DNA of 6,808 bases from Haemophilus parainfluenzae (GCA_018381425.1 JAGZRY010000085.1:1-6808), one strand, 5' to 3'; positions 1 to 6,545 are shown, numbered from the stretch's first letter. Made by a program: numbers and translations. Notes: generated from the letters alone by a model not told the origin.

Positions 1-396
1 GACAATATGCTTAGCTTTGAAGGTAATACTGCGCCTTATATGCAATATGCTTACACGCGTATTCGTTCTATCTTCAATAAAGCAGATGTAAATCCAACCA
101 CACTTGCAGAAGCTAAGATTCAGCTTTCTGATGAAAAAGAACGTGCATTAGCAATCAAATTGCTTCAATTTGAAGAAGCGGTTCAAACGGTGGGCAAAGA
201 AGGCACACCGCATGTACTCTGTGCTTATTTATATGAATTGGCTGGTGTGTTCTCCTCATTCTATGAACACTGTCCAATCTTAAATGCAGAAGATGAAAAC
301 GTAAAATTAAGCCGTTTAAAACTCGCTTCTCTTACAGAGAAAACCTTAAAACAAGGTCTAGAGTTATTAGGCATTAAGACAATCGAAAAAATGTAA
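1..396 (+). CDS. argS: Arginyl-tRNA synthetase, C-terminal part (5' end outside window)
   Basis: This is the last 131 codons of arginyl-tRNA synthetase, the cytoplasmic class I enzyme that charges tRNA-Arg. The reading frame is open from base 1, so the first ATG at 7 is internal and not a start; the stop is TAA at 394-396. The segment corresponds to the all-helical C-terminal DALR anticodon-binding domain. The motif [13 protein letters not shown] matches the region that opens this domain, and the helical run ending in LGIKTIEKM is the usual ArgS C-terminus. The HIGH and KMSKS-like catalytic elements lie upstream, outside the window. No frameshift or internal stop is seen, so the gene appears functional at this end. 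Its downstream terminator seems broken by an inserted IS end. Recognition is from family similarity by eye. Confidence 0.93.
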   Translation, partial: DNMLSFEGNTAPYMQYAYTRIRSIFNKADVNPTTLAEAKIQLSDEKERALAIKLLQFEEAVQTVGKEGTPHVLCAYLYELAGVFSSFYEHCPILNAEDENVKLSRLKLASLTEKTLKQGLELLGIKTIEKM

Positions 397-417
397 AAAA
401 GAGCGATCAATTTGATC
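391..417 (+). terminator. Remnant of the argS intrinsic terminator, right arm lost
   Basis: Directly after the argS stop comes an A-run followed by GAGCGATCAA, then TTTGATC. An intact terminator here would continue with the complementary GCTCTTTTTT, giving a stem of more than 10 bp and a U-tract. Only the first bases of the right arm (GATC, 414-417) remain, and the next bases (TGTCCCC) belong to the IS end. The remaining stem is about 4-6 bp with no U-tract, so termination is probably lost. The original terminator form is inferred from the sequence that remains. Confidence 0.55.
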
Positions 418-637
418 TGTCCCCAAAAAGTTAGACTGTTATTTAAAGGATTGTTTTTGATATAGTATCGGACTCAGTCCTTGTAATTTTAGTTGAATCC
501 GTCGGTGATTATAGTAATCCAAATAATCCCTGACGGCATCAACTATCTCTTCTCTACTGTTAAATTCCCGACCATAAAAACATTCCGTTTTTAATCACCC
601 AAAGAAACTTTCCATCGCGGCATTGTCCAAGCAATTA
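413..637 (-). mobile_element. Right-end fragment of an IS3-family insertion sequence
   Basis: This fragment holds the right terminus of an IS3-family (IS150-like) element. The end begins at a TG dinucleotide at 413 or 418, reads CCCCAAAAAGTTAGACTG, and is followed by the 3' end of orfB on the - strand. The nine bases at 429-437 (AGTTAGACT) are the inverted partner of AGTTGGACT at the far right edge of the window, with one mismatch, as expected for the two ends of one IS type. The fragment stops abruptly at about 631-640 where brnQ sequence takes over, so orfB codons upstream of the Asn-Cys-Leu-Asp-Asn motif are missing. The exact outer end is uncertain by about 5 bases because the argS terminator and the IS share bases there. 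Confidence 0.8.
439..636 (-). pseudogene. IS3-family transposase OrfB, C-terminal remnant with a nonsense codon
   Basis: Reading the - strand from 636 gives the motifs NCLDNAAMESFFG, LKTECFYGREF, DYLDYYNHRRIQ and LQGLSPILYQ, then TAA at 439-441. This is the end of the DDE (rve) integrase domain of IS3-family OrfB; the Glu in NAAMESFF is the catalytic glutamate, while the two aspartates would lie in the missing N-terminal part. TGA at 595-597 replaces a codon between Gly and Leu where related transposases carry Trp or Arg, so even this 66-codon tail is broken. About 200 N-terminal residues are absent. It cannot encode a working transposase. Confidence 0.85.
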
Positions 638-1084
638 GCGATCTTAACAACTCTTGTTGGTGTAACGAGTGCTGCCGCTGACTATTTTTCAAAATTCTCT
701 GTGCGTTTTTCTTACCCATTCTGGGCCGCACTTTTTACCGCAATGACAATCACCGTTTCACAATATGGTTTAACGGATCTACTTCGCATTACGATCCCTG
801 CTTTGTTATTAATTTATCCGGTAGCAATTGTACTTGTATTATTGCAATTCTTACGCAAAAAACTTCCATCAATAAAATTTACATACAACAGCACATTAAT
901 CGTAACTGTTTGTTTTAGTTTATGTGACAGCTTAAATAACGTTAAAATGTTACCAGAAAGCATTAATTCATTATTGGAACACTTACCTCTTTCATCTGAA
1001 GGAATGGCTTGTTTGGTTCCAACTTTAGTGATGTTAGTTGCAAGCATTTTAATTGGAAAAGCATTGCCTAAAGCAAGTCATTAA
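635..1084 (+). pseudogene. brnQ: Branched-chain amino acid transporter BrnQ, 5'-truncated by the IS
   Basis: The frame encodes the last ~149 residues of a BrnQ/LIVCS-family sodium-coupled carrier for leucine, isoleucine and valine, an inner-membrane protein normally of about 430-440 residues and 12 transmembrane segments. Recognisable stretches are LTTLVGVTSAAADYF, FSYPFWAALFTAMTITVSQYG, the hydrophobic segment ITIPALLLIYPVAIVLVLLQFL, and the last helix MACLVPTLVMLVASILIGKAL. The stop is TAA at 1082-1084. Roughly the first 290 residues are absent because the IS fragment joins directly at about 631-640. The frame is open back to 578 but has no ATG; the only start-like codon, TTG at 623, lies in IS sequence without a convincing ribosome-binding site. 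The remaining codons carry no stops. It should be inactive as a carrier, and an intact brnQ may exist elsewhere in the genome (inference). Confidence 0.85.
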
Positions 1085-1111
1085 TATTCAAAAAAATTAA
1101 AACTAATCTCC

Positions 1112-1163
1112 ATCAGGCATCAAACATGGGACTATATAACCACTGTTTGATGGCTGATTTTTT
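1112..1163 (+). terminator. Intrinsic terminator downstream of brnQ
   Basis: The arm ATCAGGCATCAAACA (1112-1126) pairs with TGTTTGATGGCTGAT (1144-1158) with one mismatch. TGG/CCA pairs extend the stem inward, and a run of six T (1158-1163) follows. This is a strong rho-independent signal on the + strand, 27 bases after the brnQ stop, apparently carried along with the brnQ fragment. Confidence 0.85.
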
Positions 1164-1198
1164 GTTCTAATCTAGAAATGGCCCCCTAAAAATACAAA

Positions 1199-1239
1199 AT
1201 AAAAAGGACTGAATCCAATAAATATCGTCATCAGTCCTT
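1199..1239 (-). terminator. Intrinsic terminator of the autotransporter gene
   Basis: The inverted repeat AAGGACTGA (1204-1212) / TCAGTCCTT (1231-1239) is perfect over nine base pairs. Read on the - strand it is followed by a T-rich tract (complement of the A-run near 1195-1205). It lies about 40 bases beyond the TAG stop at 1280-1282 and faces the brnQ terminator, as expected between convergent genes. Confidence 0.8.
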
Positions 1240-1270
1240 AAAGCTAGTATTTATTTTGCTCTAAATTTCT

Positions 1271-1279
1271 ACCGCACTT
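1271..1279 (-). repeat. DNA uptake signal sequence (Haemophilus type)
   Basis: Perfect AAGTGCGGT core on the - strand, immediately downstream of the autotransporter stop codon. The family role (recognition by the Pasteurellaceae competence machinery) is established; its position right outside the gene is seen directly. Confidence 0.85.
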
Positions 1280-3532
1280 CTACCAAGTAAAGCCAACTTT
1301 TAATGAAGCAAATTTCTGTAGCGCAACATCAGAGCCCTTAAGCATTCCAATATTCGTGCTTATATTCCACTGTTTCATCTGAGCACTAAAACCAAGTTCA
1401 TGAGTAAAATAACGTCCAAATTGTTGTTTTAATGCGACATCATTGACGCTTAATCCCCCCTCAATGGCAAGTTTTCGTTGAGTAGCATCATAGTAATTGG
1501 TTGAGAAACTTGGGGTGAATTTTACACCATTTATATCAAACGTTTTATCTAACATTACACCAGCACGATAAGTCGTTAAATGTAACGTTTTACTGTTGAT
1601 ATTTGCGCCATCTAATTGGTAGTTTGTGCTAAATAGACGGTAGTAGCGCATCCCCACTGAAGGTGTGACGTTAATTCCCAAGTCCAAAGAAGTCCCAATA
1701 TTTCCACCTGCACTAAAAATATTTCGATGGAACGTTTTGTTTTCTTCGTCAAATTTCACATTGTTGCGGCTGTGTCCATAACCTAAATCAAAACTTGCAA
1801 AAACACCATTATTCCACTCGCCTTTAACAAAACCATTTATGCCAGTTAGTCGGTTTGTACCCGATACATTTTCATCAAACTCATTATTTGCACGAGAATG
1901 AGAAAGTACCGCACCAATTTGCATATTCGAATTTAATCTCTGAGCGACGCCAATTTGAGTCAAAGTTAAATTTTGCTTATATGGACGATTATAGTCAGAT
2001 CGATAAGTTCTCTGACTTGCTTCGGTATTCACCCAAACATTCGATCTATCTTGGCTTAATAAATGACGATCTAAGTTTCGTCCAATTTGTAATGCCGAAT
2101 TCACATTTGCAGAAAGCTCTGATAAAGCAGTATTAGAATAACGACTGATAAGCTGAGCCTGTACAGGAATTCCGACATCTTCAGGGATCGCACCTAAGAA
2201 ATGAGTGATATCATCTAAAGTTGTATAAGTATCTTCAAGCGCATTAACGAGAGATCGTATAGCTTGATCTAAATTTTCTTGCGCAAAATGAACCGCACTT
2301 TCATCACCAGATGCTTTAGCATGTTCTAATGCTTGTTGAGCAAATTCTACTTGCTCAATATTTGCATCAAGTTCCGCTTCAAAAGCCACTAGTTCACTAT
2401 CATTTGCGACTTTAGCAACTTTTCGACATACATCCGATGAAAGCCCTTGGGCAGTACAAAGTTTTTGGGCTTGTGCAATTTTATTTGCATAACCCGCTTG
2501 TAAACGATTTAATTCTGCTTGCAAACTACCTTGTTGAGATGAAAGCGAATTCACTTCATTTTTTATCGAATTCACACCACTAAGAGCCAAAGATACTTGT
2601 TGCGCATAATAATTTGCTTGAGAATTAAGATTACGATGTTCGTTAAGCTGGCTTTCTAACCTAGATTTATACTGTGTAAATATATTGTACAATTGACGAC
2701 GTTTAAGAATGCGAATACGTGGAGTATGGTTATACTCATTAATCGCATTATTTATCTGATTATTAGTTTGGTTTATATTAGAAACCAATTGTGCAATATG
2801 CGATTTATGAGAATTTTCTTTTGCTTTCACATCCTCATATTGAGCATTTAATCGATTTAGCTCTTGTTGTTTTTGATTAAGTAATTGATGCACTTTCTCA
2901 AATTCACGCTGACTATTTGCAATAAGTTGCTCACTACCTTGAAAAGACTGTTCAGCCTCACGCAACGGGTTATATAAGCGATAATCATTGTTTCGATTAG
3001 CTAAAATATAACGATATGCCCCTAAATCAACATAACCATTTTCAAGTGCAAAACGAGCTTGCCCTATTCGCTGATTTGGATGATTTAATTTAACAAGGCT
3101 TAATGGATTCACTTCATTAGGTTCTTTACCCGTATTTTTTACAGAAAGGAGATAAGAACCCGAGGCGAGCCCATTTACTGTAATATGATCACCTCTACGT
3201 TCCGCCACATTGGTTAAGAAACGGAAGTGACCATTCCCTGTCAATTTTCTATTAATTGTTAACTCATTAAATTGAATCCAACCACGATAGTTTTTATTCA
3301 CATCATCATAACCTGTATTTAATGTGATCTGGCTATTAGGTAAGAGATCTAAATTTCCTACCGCACTATTTCCATTCAATGTCCATTGGCTATTAGGCTG
3401 TAAACGAATTTGTGTCATTGGCATCGCATTAATACGCCCAACTAAATGCGCTTTTCCTAAATTAAGCTGGCTATTATCTTTTAAATCCACATTGCCACGC
3501 ACAACTGTCACAGGCATATGTTCAAAAGCCAA
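1280..3532 (-). CDS. Autotransporter 3' fragment: end of beta-helix, coiled-coil linker, beta-barrel
   Basis: This is the in-frame continuation after the internal stop; the open frame runs back to 3628. The TTG at 3530-3532 and the first ATG at 3515-3517 are only nominal starts: neither has a good ribosome-binding site and neither is followed by a signal peptide, so an exported product is unlikely. Contents, numbered from the TTG: beta-helix end and Hap-like stretch SGSYLLSVKNTGKEP (124-138) with YVDLGAYRY (167-175); helical linker 191-457; linker helix starting LISRYSNTALSELS (461-474); barrel about 497-750 with alternating strands and the terminal signature LKVGFTW, whose last aromatic residue is typical for BAM recognition. 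The barrel is closest to Hap and Neisseria App by eye. If the internal stop were suppressed or corrected, this would be the translocator of the full protein. Confidence 0.75.
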   Translation of the reverse strand: MAFEHMPVTVVRGNVDLKDNSQLNLGKAHLVGRINAMPMTQIRLQPNSQWTLNGNSAVGNLDLLPNSQITLNTGYDDVNKNYRGWIQFNELTINRKLTGNGHFRFLTNVAERRGDHITVNGLASGSYLLSVKNTGKEPNEVNPLSLVKLNHPNQRIGQARFALENGYVDLGAYRYILANRNNDYRLYNPLREAEQSFQGSEQLIANSQREFEKVHQLLNQKQQELNRLNAQYEDVKAKENSHKSHIAQLVSNINQTNNQINNAINEYNHTPRIRILKRRQLYNIFTQYKSRLESQLNEHRNLNSQANYYAQQVSLALSGVNSIKNEVNSLSSQQGSLQAELNRLQAGYANKIAQAQKLCTAQGLSSDVCRKVAKVANDSELVAFEAELDANIEQVEFAQQALEHAKASGDESAVHFAQENLDQAIRSLVNALEDTYTTLDDITHFLGAIPEDVGIPVQAQLISRYSNTALSELSANVNSALQIGRNLDRHLLSQDRSNVWVNTEASQRTYRSDYNRPYKQNLTLTQIGVAQRLNSNMQIGAVLSHSRANNEFDENVSGTNRLTGINGFVKGEWNNGVFASFDLGYGHSRNNVKFDEENKTFHRNIFSAGGNIGTSLDLGINVTPSVGMRYYRLFSTNYQLDGANINSKTLHLTTYRAGVMLDKTFDINGVKFTPSFSTNYYDATQRKLAIEGGLSVNDVALKQQFGRYFTHELGFSAQMKQWNISTNIGMLKGSDVALQKFASLKVGFTW
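2162..2962 (-). other. Long helical / coiled-coil linker domain in the autotransporter
   Basis: Residues 191-457 of the downstream fragment are rich in Gln, Asn, Glu, Leu and Ala and poor in Gly and Pro. Heptad-like spacing of Leu/Ile/Val is seen, for example in HQLLNQKQQELNRLNAQ and SSQQGSLQAELNRLQAGY. A basic patch RIRILKRR (272-279) breaks the first half, and a Cys pair (C359, C369, in KLCTAQGLSSDVCRK) sits in the second half. It occupies the place of the low-complexity alpha-peptide of IgA1 proteases and of the RRA/RSKR-rich linker of Hap, where passenger cleavage occurs. No clear self-cleavage motif was recognised. Confidence 0.7.
2292..2300 (-). repeat. DNA uptake signal sequence inside the autotransporter linker
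   Basis: Perfect AAGTGCGGT core on the - strand, followed by the AT-rich bases TCATTTTG, resembling the extended Haemophilus consensus. It encodes Ser-Ala-Val in the linker region. Confidence 0.85.
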
Positions 3533-3628
3533 ACGCCCTAAAGTCTTATTATCAGAACATACTGTATAACCTGTATAAGATGCACGAATACATTCGCTGG
3601 ATTTACCTTGAGTAAAACCTAGTTGAAT

Positions 3629-5794
3629 TTAGACTTGATGTCGGGCATTAAAATTTCCTTCTAACAAGCTTACATTACGACTACTTTCTAGTTTTGCATT
3701 GCCTGAAACATTAAATTCGCGCGCTTTGAATTGGCGATTTATCCAACTATTTTCATCTACAACTTCTTTTTTGTTTAAATGATCATAAGCATGAGGCGTA
3801 GGAATGCCTGAAAGCACTAGATGCCCTGCTGATACATTTACATTACCATTTAAGTTAGTTCCGCCATTCAATACAAGCACGCTATTGTGATGGTTAGGAT
3901 TGTAATTAAATGTTAATGCACCGTTATAACGTTGAGAATCATACTCACCAAGGAAACCGCTAAAGGTATCTAAGCGTTTTTTCGCATTTTCTTTTGCGAC
4001 TGCGTTTCCTACAACTTTTTGTTTGTCGTTACCTAAAAATTCCCAATCATTGGTGGTTTCCATATCCCAAGGGAAATAAGCCCGTGGATTTTTTCCATCT
4101 TTTAAACGGAAATAATCGAATCGGTTATTTCTATGATTATTTTTATATTCATACAACGCAAACGAAGTGGTCGGCTCCTGCCCCCATTTTACCCATTCTA
4201 TATTTTGAGCCGTTACATCATTACGACCAATTACATTAATTTCAGCGGCATAAGTGCGGTGATTATTAACAATTTTTGCACCGTCATCAGCATTTTGAAT
4301 ACGATGGAAAGTGAGCGAACTTCCATTAACATCTAATCGCCCACCTCGGAAACCAAAGTAAATGCTGTCTGGATTGACCTGCTTATTATTAGCAAGAATA
4401 ACTGTTCCTCGGCCACTTGTTATCCCAACTTGATTAAAGGCTTGCTGTTGTCCATTAAACGATTTTTGATCAAGTACTACTGTTCCATCGCCTACACTAA
4501 TATCACCTAGGTTTTTGCCTTGACCATCAATATAAAGTGTGCCTGAACCTAATTTTGACAGACGGTCATTAATAGGATTCTTTACGCGCCAATGAACCGT
4601 TTTATCACCGTTAACGACAATTCCCGCTCCTAGCCAAGTCGTATCATTATTTTCTGCGCGAACAATGGCATTTTGATTGAAGTATAAAGCCCCCGCACCT
4701 TGGTTAATACTATCTTTAAGAATGAGAGTTGATCCATCACCACCTTGGAAATGAATAGTCTTACCGTTATCCAAAGAAGGGCGTTGCGTATTTTGATCTA
4801 ATGATTTCTTAGATGAACTTTCTAATGCCACATGAATATTTTCAGCACCATTTTTTAATACACTATCGCCATTACCTAAATTCCGCCATTGGATCTCTTT
4901 AGCACGAAGTGGAATCTGAATCTCATCGGTTTTAAAAGCTTGTGCTATGACATCAGGTTGAATAATCGTATAAATATTCTCAGTCCGATCGTAATTTGCA
5001 AAAGTAGACAACACTGCTGCTAATACCCAGCGTTTTTCCTTCGCATCATAAGCAAATAGCGGTGAGCCACTATCACCAGGCAAACCGTAAGTTACTAGCC
5101 CATCATAAATATCACCATTAAATGATATCCAATTGTCCATTGAGCCTCGTGGTGTGAGTGGTATCCCGCCAGTGAGATAGTGATAGGCAGATGTTAAAGA
5201 TGTTTTTTCTTTACCATCTTTACTACGTAAATATTGACGTCCAGAGCCTACTCGCACAAAGTACGGATAACGATTTTTATCTAAAAAAGCGCCATTGCGT
5301 GGTCCTGTTTTTTTAGCATTATCAAAAGCAATATTATTTAGAGGTATCGGTGCAACTTCGGTCACTAATTTATGTAACCTCGGAGCATGAAAATCCAATC
5401 GGCTATGATTATTTCGATCTGTAATAAGATAATTAAAATAATGACTATCTGAATTATTATCACTATCACCAAATTGTACAGAACCATAACCTAAGTTATG
5501 TTTTACACTGGCGATATACTGAGGATTAAACAAAGTTGCAATACCGCTTACCCTATTTGCCACATGTAAATCAAGCATCGGTAAATTAGGTAATACTGTT
5601 GCAATCTTCTGACCTTGTTTATTAAAAACGGGAATATTGCTAGATCCGACTGTAAATTGTCCTTTATTTTCAGCAAAATCACGGAAAAATTGGTAGTCCA
5701 CATCATTACGGACCATTGAGGCTCGCGCGTAAGAATTCGCAAAAGCAAGACTTAATGCCAAAAGTGTTGGACGAAACAAATTGATTTTATGCAT
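3629..5794 (-). CDS. Autotransporter 5' fragment: signal peptide, S6 serine protease, partial beta-helix
   Basis: 721 residues starting at ATG 5792-5794, preceded by TAAGG eight bases upstream. The signal peptide has positives at Lys3 and Arg8, a hydrophobic core LLALSLAFA, and likely cleavage after Ala-Arg-Ala25. The mature N-terminus contains VDYQFFRDFAENKG, diagnostic of IgA1 protease and Hap. The triad is intact: His99 in SVKHNLGYG, Asp134 in RLDFHAPRL, Ser242 in LPGDSGSPLF. The stem begins near residue 300 and shows family signatures INQGAGALYF (363-372), SVGDGTVVLDQ (433-443), IYFGFRGGRLD (478-488), LNGGTNLNGN (642-651) and LSGIPTPHAYDHL (661-673). Translation ends at TAA 3629-3631. The product could be made and reach the periplasm, but without a barrel it should not reach the surface and would probably be degraded (inference). 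Confidence 0.85.
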   Translation of the reverse strand: MHKINLFRPTLLALSLAFANSYARASMVRNDVDYQFFRDFAENKGQFTVGSSNIPVFNKQGQKIATVLPNLPMLDLHVANRVSGIATLFNPQYIASVKHNLGYGSVQFGDSDNNSDSHYFNYLITDRNNHSRLDFHAPRLHKLVTEVAPIPLNNIAFDNAKKTGPRNGAFLDKNRYPYFVRVGSGRQYLRSKDGKEKTSLTSAYHYLTGGIPLTPRGSMDNWISFNGDIYDGLVTYGLPGDSGSPLFAYDAKEKRWVLAAVLSTFANYDRTENIYTIIQPDVIAQAFKTDEIQIPLRAKEIQWRNLGNGDSVLKNGAENIHVALESSSKKSLDQNTQRPSLDNGKTIHFQGGDGSTLILKDSINQGAGALYFNQNAIVRAENNDTTWLGAGIVVNGDKTVHWRVKNPINDRLSKLGSGTLYIDGQGKNLGDISVGDGTVVLDQKSFNGQQQAFNQVGITSGRGTVILANNKQVNPDSIYFGFRGGRLDVNGSSLTFHRIQNADDGAKIVNNHRTYAAEINVIGRNDVTAQNIEWVKWGQEPTTSFALYEYKNNHRNNRFDYFRLKDGKNPRAYFPWDMETTNDWEFLGNDKQKVVGNAVAKENAKKRLDTFSGFLGEYDSQRYNGALTFNYNPNHHNSVLVLNGGTNLNGNVNVSAGHLVLSGIPTPHAYDHLNKKEVVDENSWINRQFKAREFNVSGNAKLESSRNVSLLEGNFNARHQV
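4252..4260 (+). repeat. DNA uptake signal sequence inside the autotransporter passenger
   Basis: Perfect AAGTGCGGT core on the + strand followed by GATTATTAAC, matching the AT-rich flank of the Haemophilus type. Near-matches with one changed base occur at about 725-733 and 3361-3369. Confidence 0.85.
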
Positions 5795-5802
5795 TATGGT
5801 TG

Positions 5803-5807
5803 CCTTA
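5803..5807 (-). promoter_or_regulatory. Ribosome-binding site of the autotransporter gene
   Basis: TAAGG on the - strand lies eight bases before ATG 5792-5794. This spacing, together with the signal peptide that follows, fixes the start. Confidence 0.7.
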
Positions 5808-5824
5808 TAACTTATAAATAGAAA

Positions 5825-5852
5825 AATATAAATTCGAGTAAAGTGCGGTAAA
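5825..5852 (-). promoter_or_regulatory. Possible sigma-70 promoter of the autotransporter gene
   Basis: On the - strand TTTACC (5847-5852) and TATATT (5825-5830) are separated by 16 bases and match the -35 and -10 consensus at 4/6 and 5/6 positions. The -35 element overlaps an uptake signal core. The region is very AT-rich, so chance matches are likely; an alternative -10 is TATAAG nearer the start codon. Confidence 0.3.
5841..5849 (+). repeat. DNA uptake signal sequence upstream of the autotransporter
   Basis: Perfect AAGTGCGGT core on the + strand followed by AAAAATTACG, a good fit to the extended Haemophilus consensus. It lies 46 bases upstream of the ATG, in inverted orientation to the copy just after the stop codon. 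Confidence 0.85.
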
Positions 5853-5924
5853 AATTACGCTAATCTTTAAAAATTAGAACCGTTGATAATACTCTATTTT
5901 AGTAAGTAATGCACGTCAACCTGA

Positions 5925-6545
5925 TCATTTATTTCGTCCAAATAACACCTTATCCTTCAACCCTCTCAAAGGCTGCATATCGCTATTTCCTACAATGACA
6001 CGACTTGAATCAGAACGTAGGCAAGTGCCACCATAATGCCCTCCAACAGTAAAAGTACAGATTTGCAAATATTGATCTTCCACTTGTGGTAAGCACCAAA
6101 GCTGTTGATAAATACTATCTTTCTGACCAAACTGCCCATCGGTTGTGTCTAGCATGGAATTATTTTCACCAATCAATTTAACGTTATCACCTCGGCGACC
6201 TGCAATTGGTTTTTGTGCATAGCCATTCTGAATTAAGTTTGGTGTGAGATGAAAACTTGCCTCTAACAAATAACGATGATTAGGGAATAAAGACCAAAGC
6301 ACAGGCAAAATCGCCTTATTGCTTGGAATTGCCGTCTAAAGTGGTTCATAAACCAACACTTCTGGGCGAAGTAGTACGTCAATTAACCGCACTTTATCTT
6401 CAGGATAACCTGTGCGAATAGGTGGAGCGACTTCCGTTCCTGTTGCATCTTCACGAAGTTGTTCCAGCATGGTTTCCCATGCCCAAGTTTTCCAAACAGT
6501 TTGAACTTGATTATTTTCATCATCAATCAGGCGACCACGATTATC
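5925..6545 (-). pseudogene. Glutathionylspermidine-synthase-like protein (YgiC/YjfC family), 5'-truncated with a TAG
   Basis: The - strand frame from 6545 to TGA at 5925-5927 gives 206 codons matching the C-terminal half of the ATP-grasp family of glutathionylspermidine synthase relatives (E. coli YgiC/YjfC, normally about 380-390 residues). Motifs in order: RGRLIDDENNQVQTVWK, KTWAWETMLEQLRED, DVLLRPEVLVYEPL, PVLWSLFPNHRYLLEASF, GYAQKPIAGRRGDNVKLIG, IYQQLWCLPQV and CTFTVGGHYGGTCLRSDSS. TAG at 6336-6338 falls where the family has Trp (EPL-W-T). The N-terminal ~180 residues are missing because the IS left end replaces them at about 6546. The stop lies 130 bases before the autotransporter start on the same strand. 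The cellular role of YgiC/YjfC is not established; the gene here is certainly inactive. Confidence 0.82.
6386..6394 (-). repeat. DNA uptake signal sequence inside the gsp-like pseudogene
   Basis: Perfect AAGTGCGGT core on the - strand within the codons for DKVRLID of the gsp-like fragment. Confidence 0.85.

Larger units (their letters stand above)
1280..5794 (-). pseudogene. Hap/IgA1-protease-family serine-protease autotransporter, split by one in-frame TAA
   Basis: One continuous frame of 1504 codons from ATG (5792-5794) to TAG (1280-1282), interrupted only by TAA at 3629-3631 (codon 722). Intact proteins of this type are exported by Sec, thread their passenger through a C-terminal barrel in the outer membrane, and act as surface or secreted S6 serine proteases and adhesins. 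Order: signal peptide 1-25, S6 protease with triad His99/Asp134/Ser242, beta-helical stem to about residue 940, a helical linker of some 260 residues, then a linker helix and barrel ending in Trp. The sequence on both sides of the stop (RNVSLLEGNFNARHQV, stop, IQLGFTQ, then ECIRASYTGYTVC) aligns without gap to H. influenzae IgA1 protease, where a Lys codon occupies the stop position, so a single substitution is the simplest explanation. Length exceeds Hap (about 1390) and is below most IgA1 proteases. Substrate unknown; IgA1 cleavage should not be assumed. Confidence 0.85.

Noticed and set aside
814..1047. Minus-strand frame opposite brnQ
   Set aside because: Lies entirely antisense to clear BrnQ transmembrane coding sequence and has no own similarity or start signal.
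1855..2136. Open frames on the + strand opposite the autotransporter (1855-2136, 3324-3569, 3994-4336) and the - strand frame 5548-5748
   Set aside because: They overlap a well-supported coding frame, have no recognisable family features or ribosome-binding sites, and are best seen as shadows.
3629..3631. Programmed recoding or stop-codon read-through at the TAA in the autotransporter
   Set aside because: TAA is the least leaky stop, no selenocysteine-type hairpin or slippery sequence was seen, the frame does not change, and relatives carry a normal sense codon; a point mutation is simpler.
3629..5794. Naming the gene iga (IgA1 protease) or hap
   Set aside because: It shares segments with both but is clearly distinct from either in length, linker and parts of the protease; substrate specificity cannot be read from the sequence.
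5700..5860. Phase variation by simple repeats in the autotransporter promoter or 5' coding region
   Set aside because: No tetranucleotide or long homopolymer tract is present there; only ordinary AT-richness is seen.
5860..5877. AT-rich imperfect palindrome (CTAATCTTTAAAAATTAG) as a terminator for the gsp-like gene or an operator
   Set aside because: The stem is short and AT-only, the following T-run is weak, and such palindromes are common by chance at this base composition.
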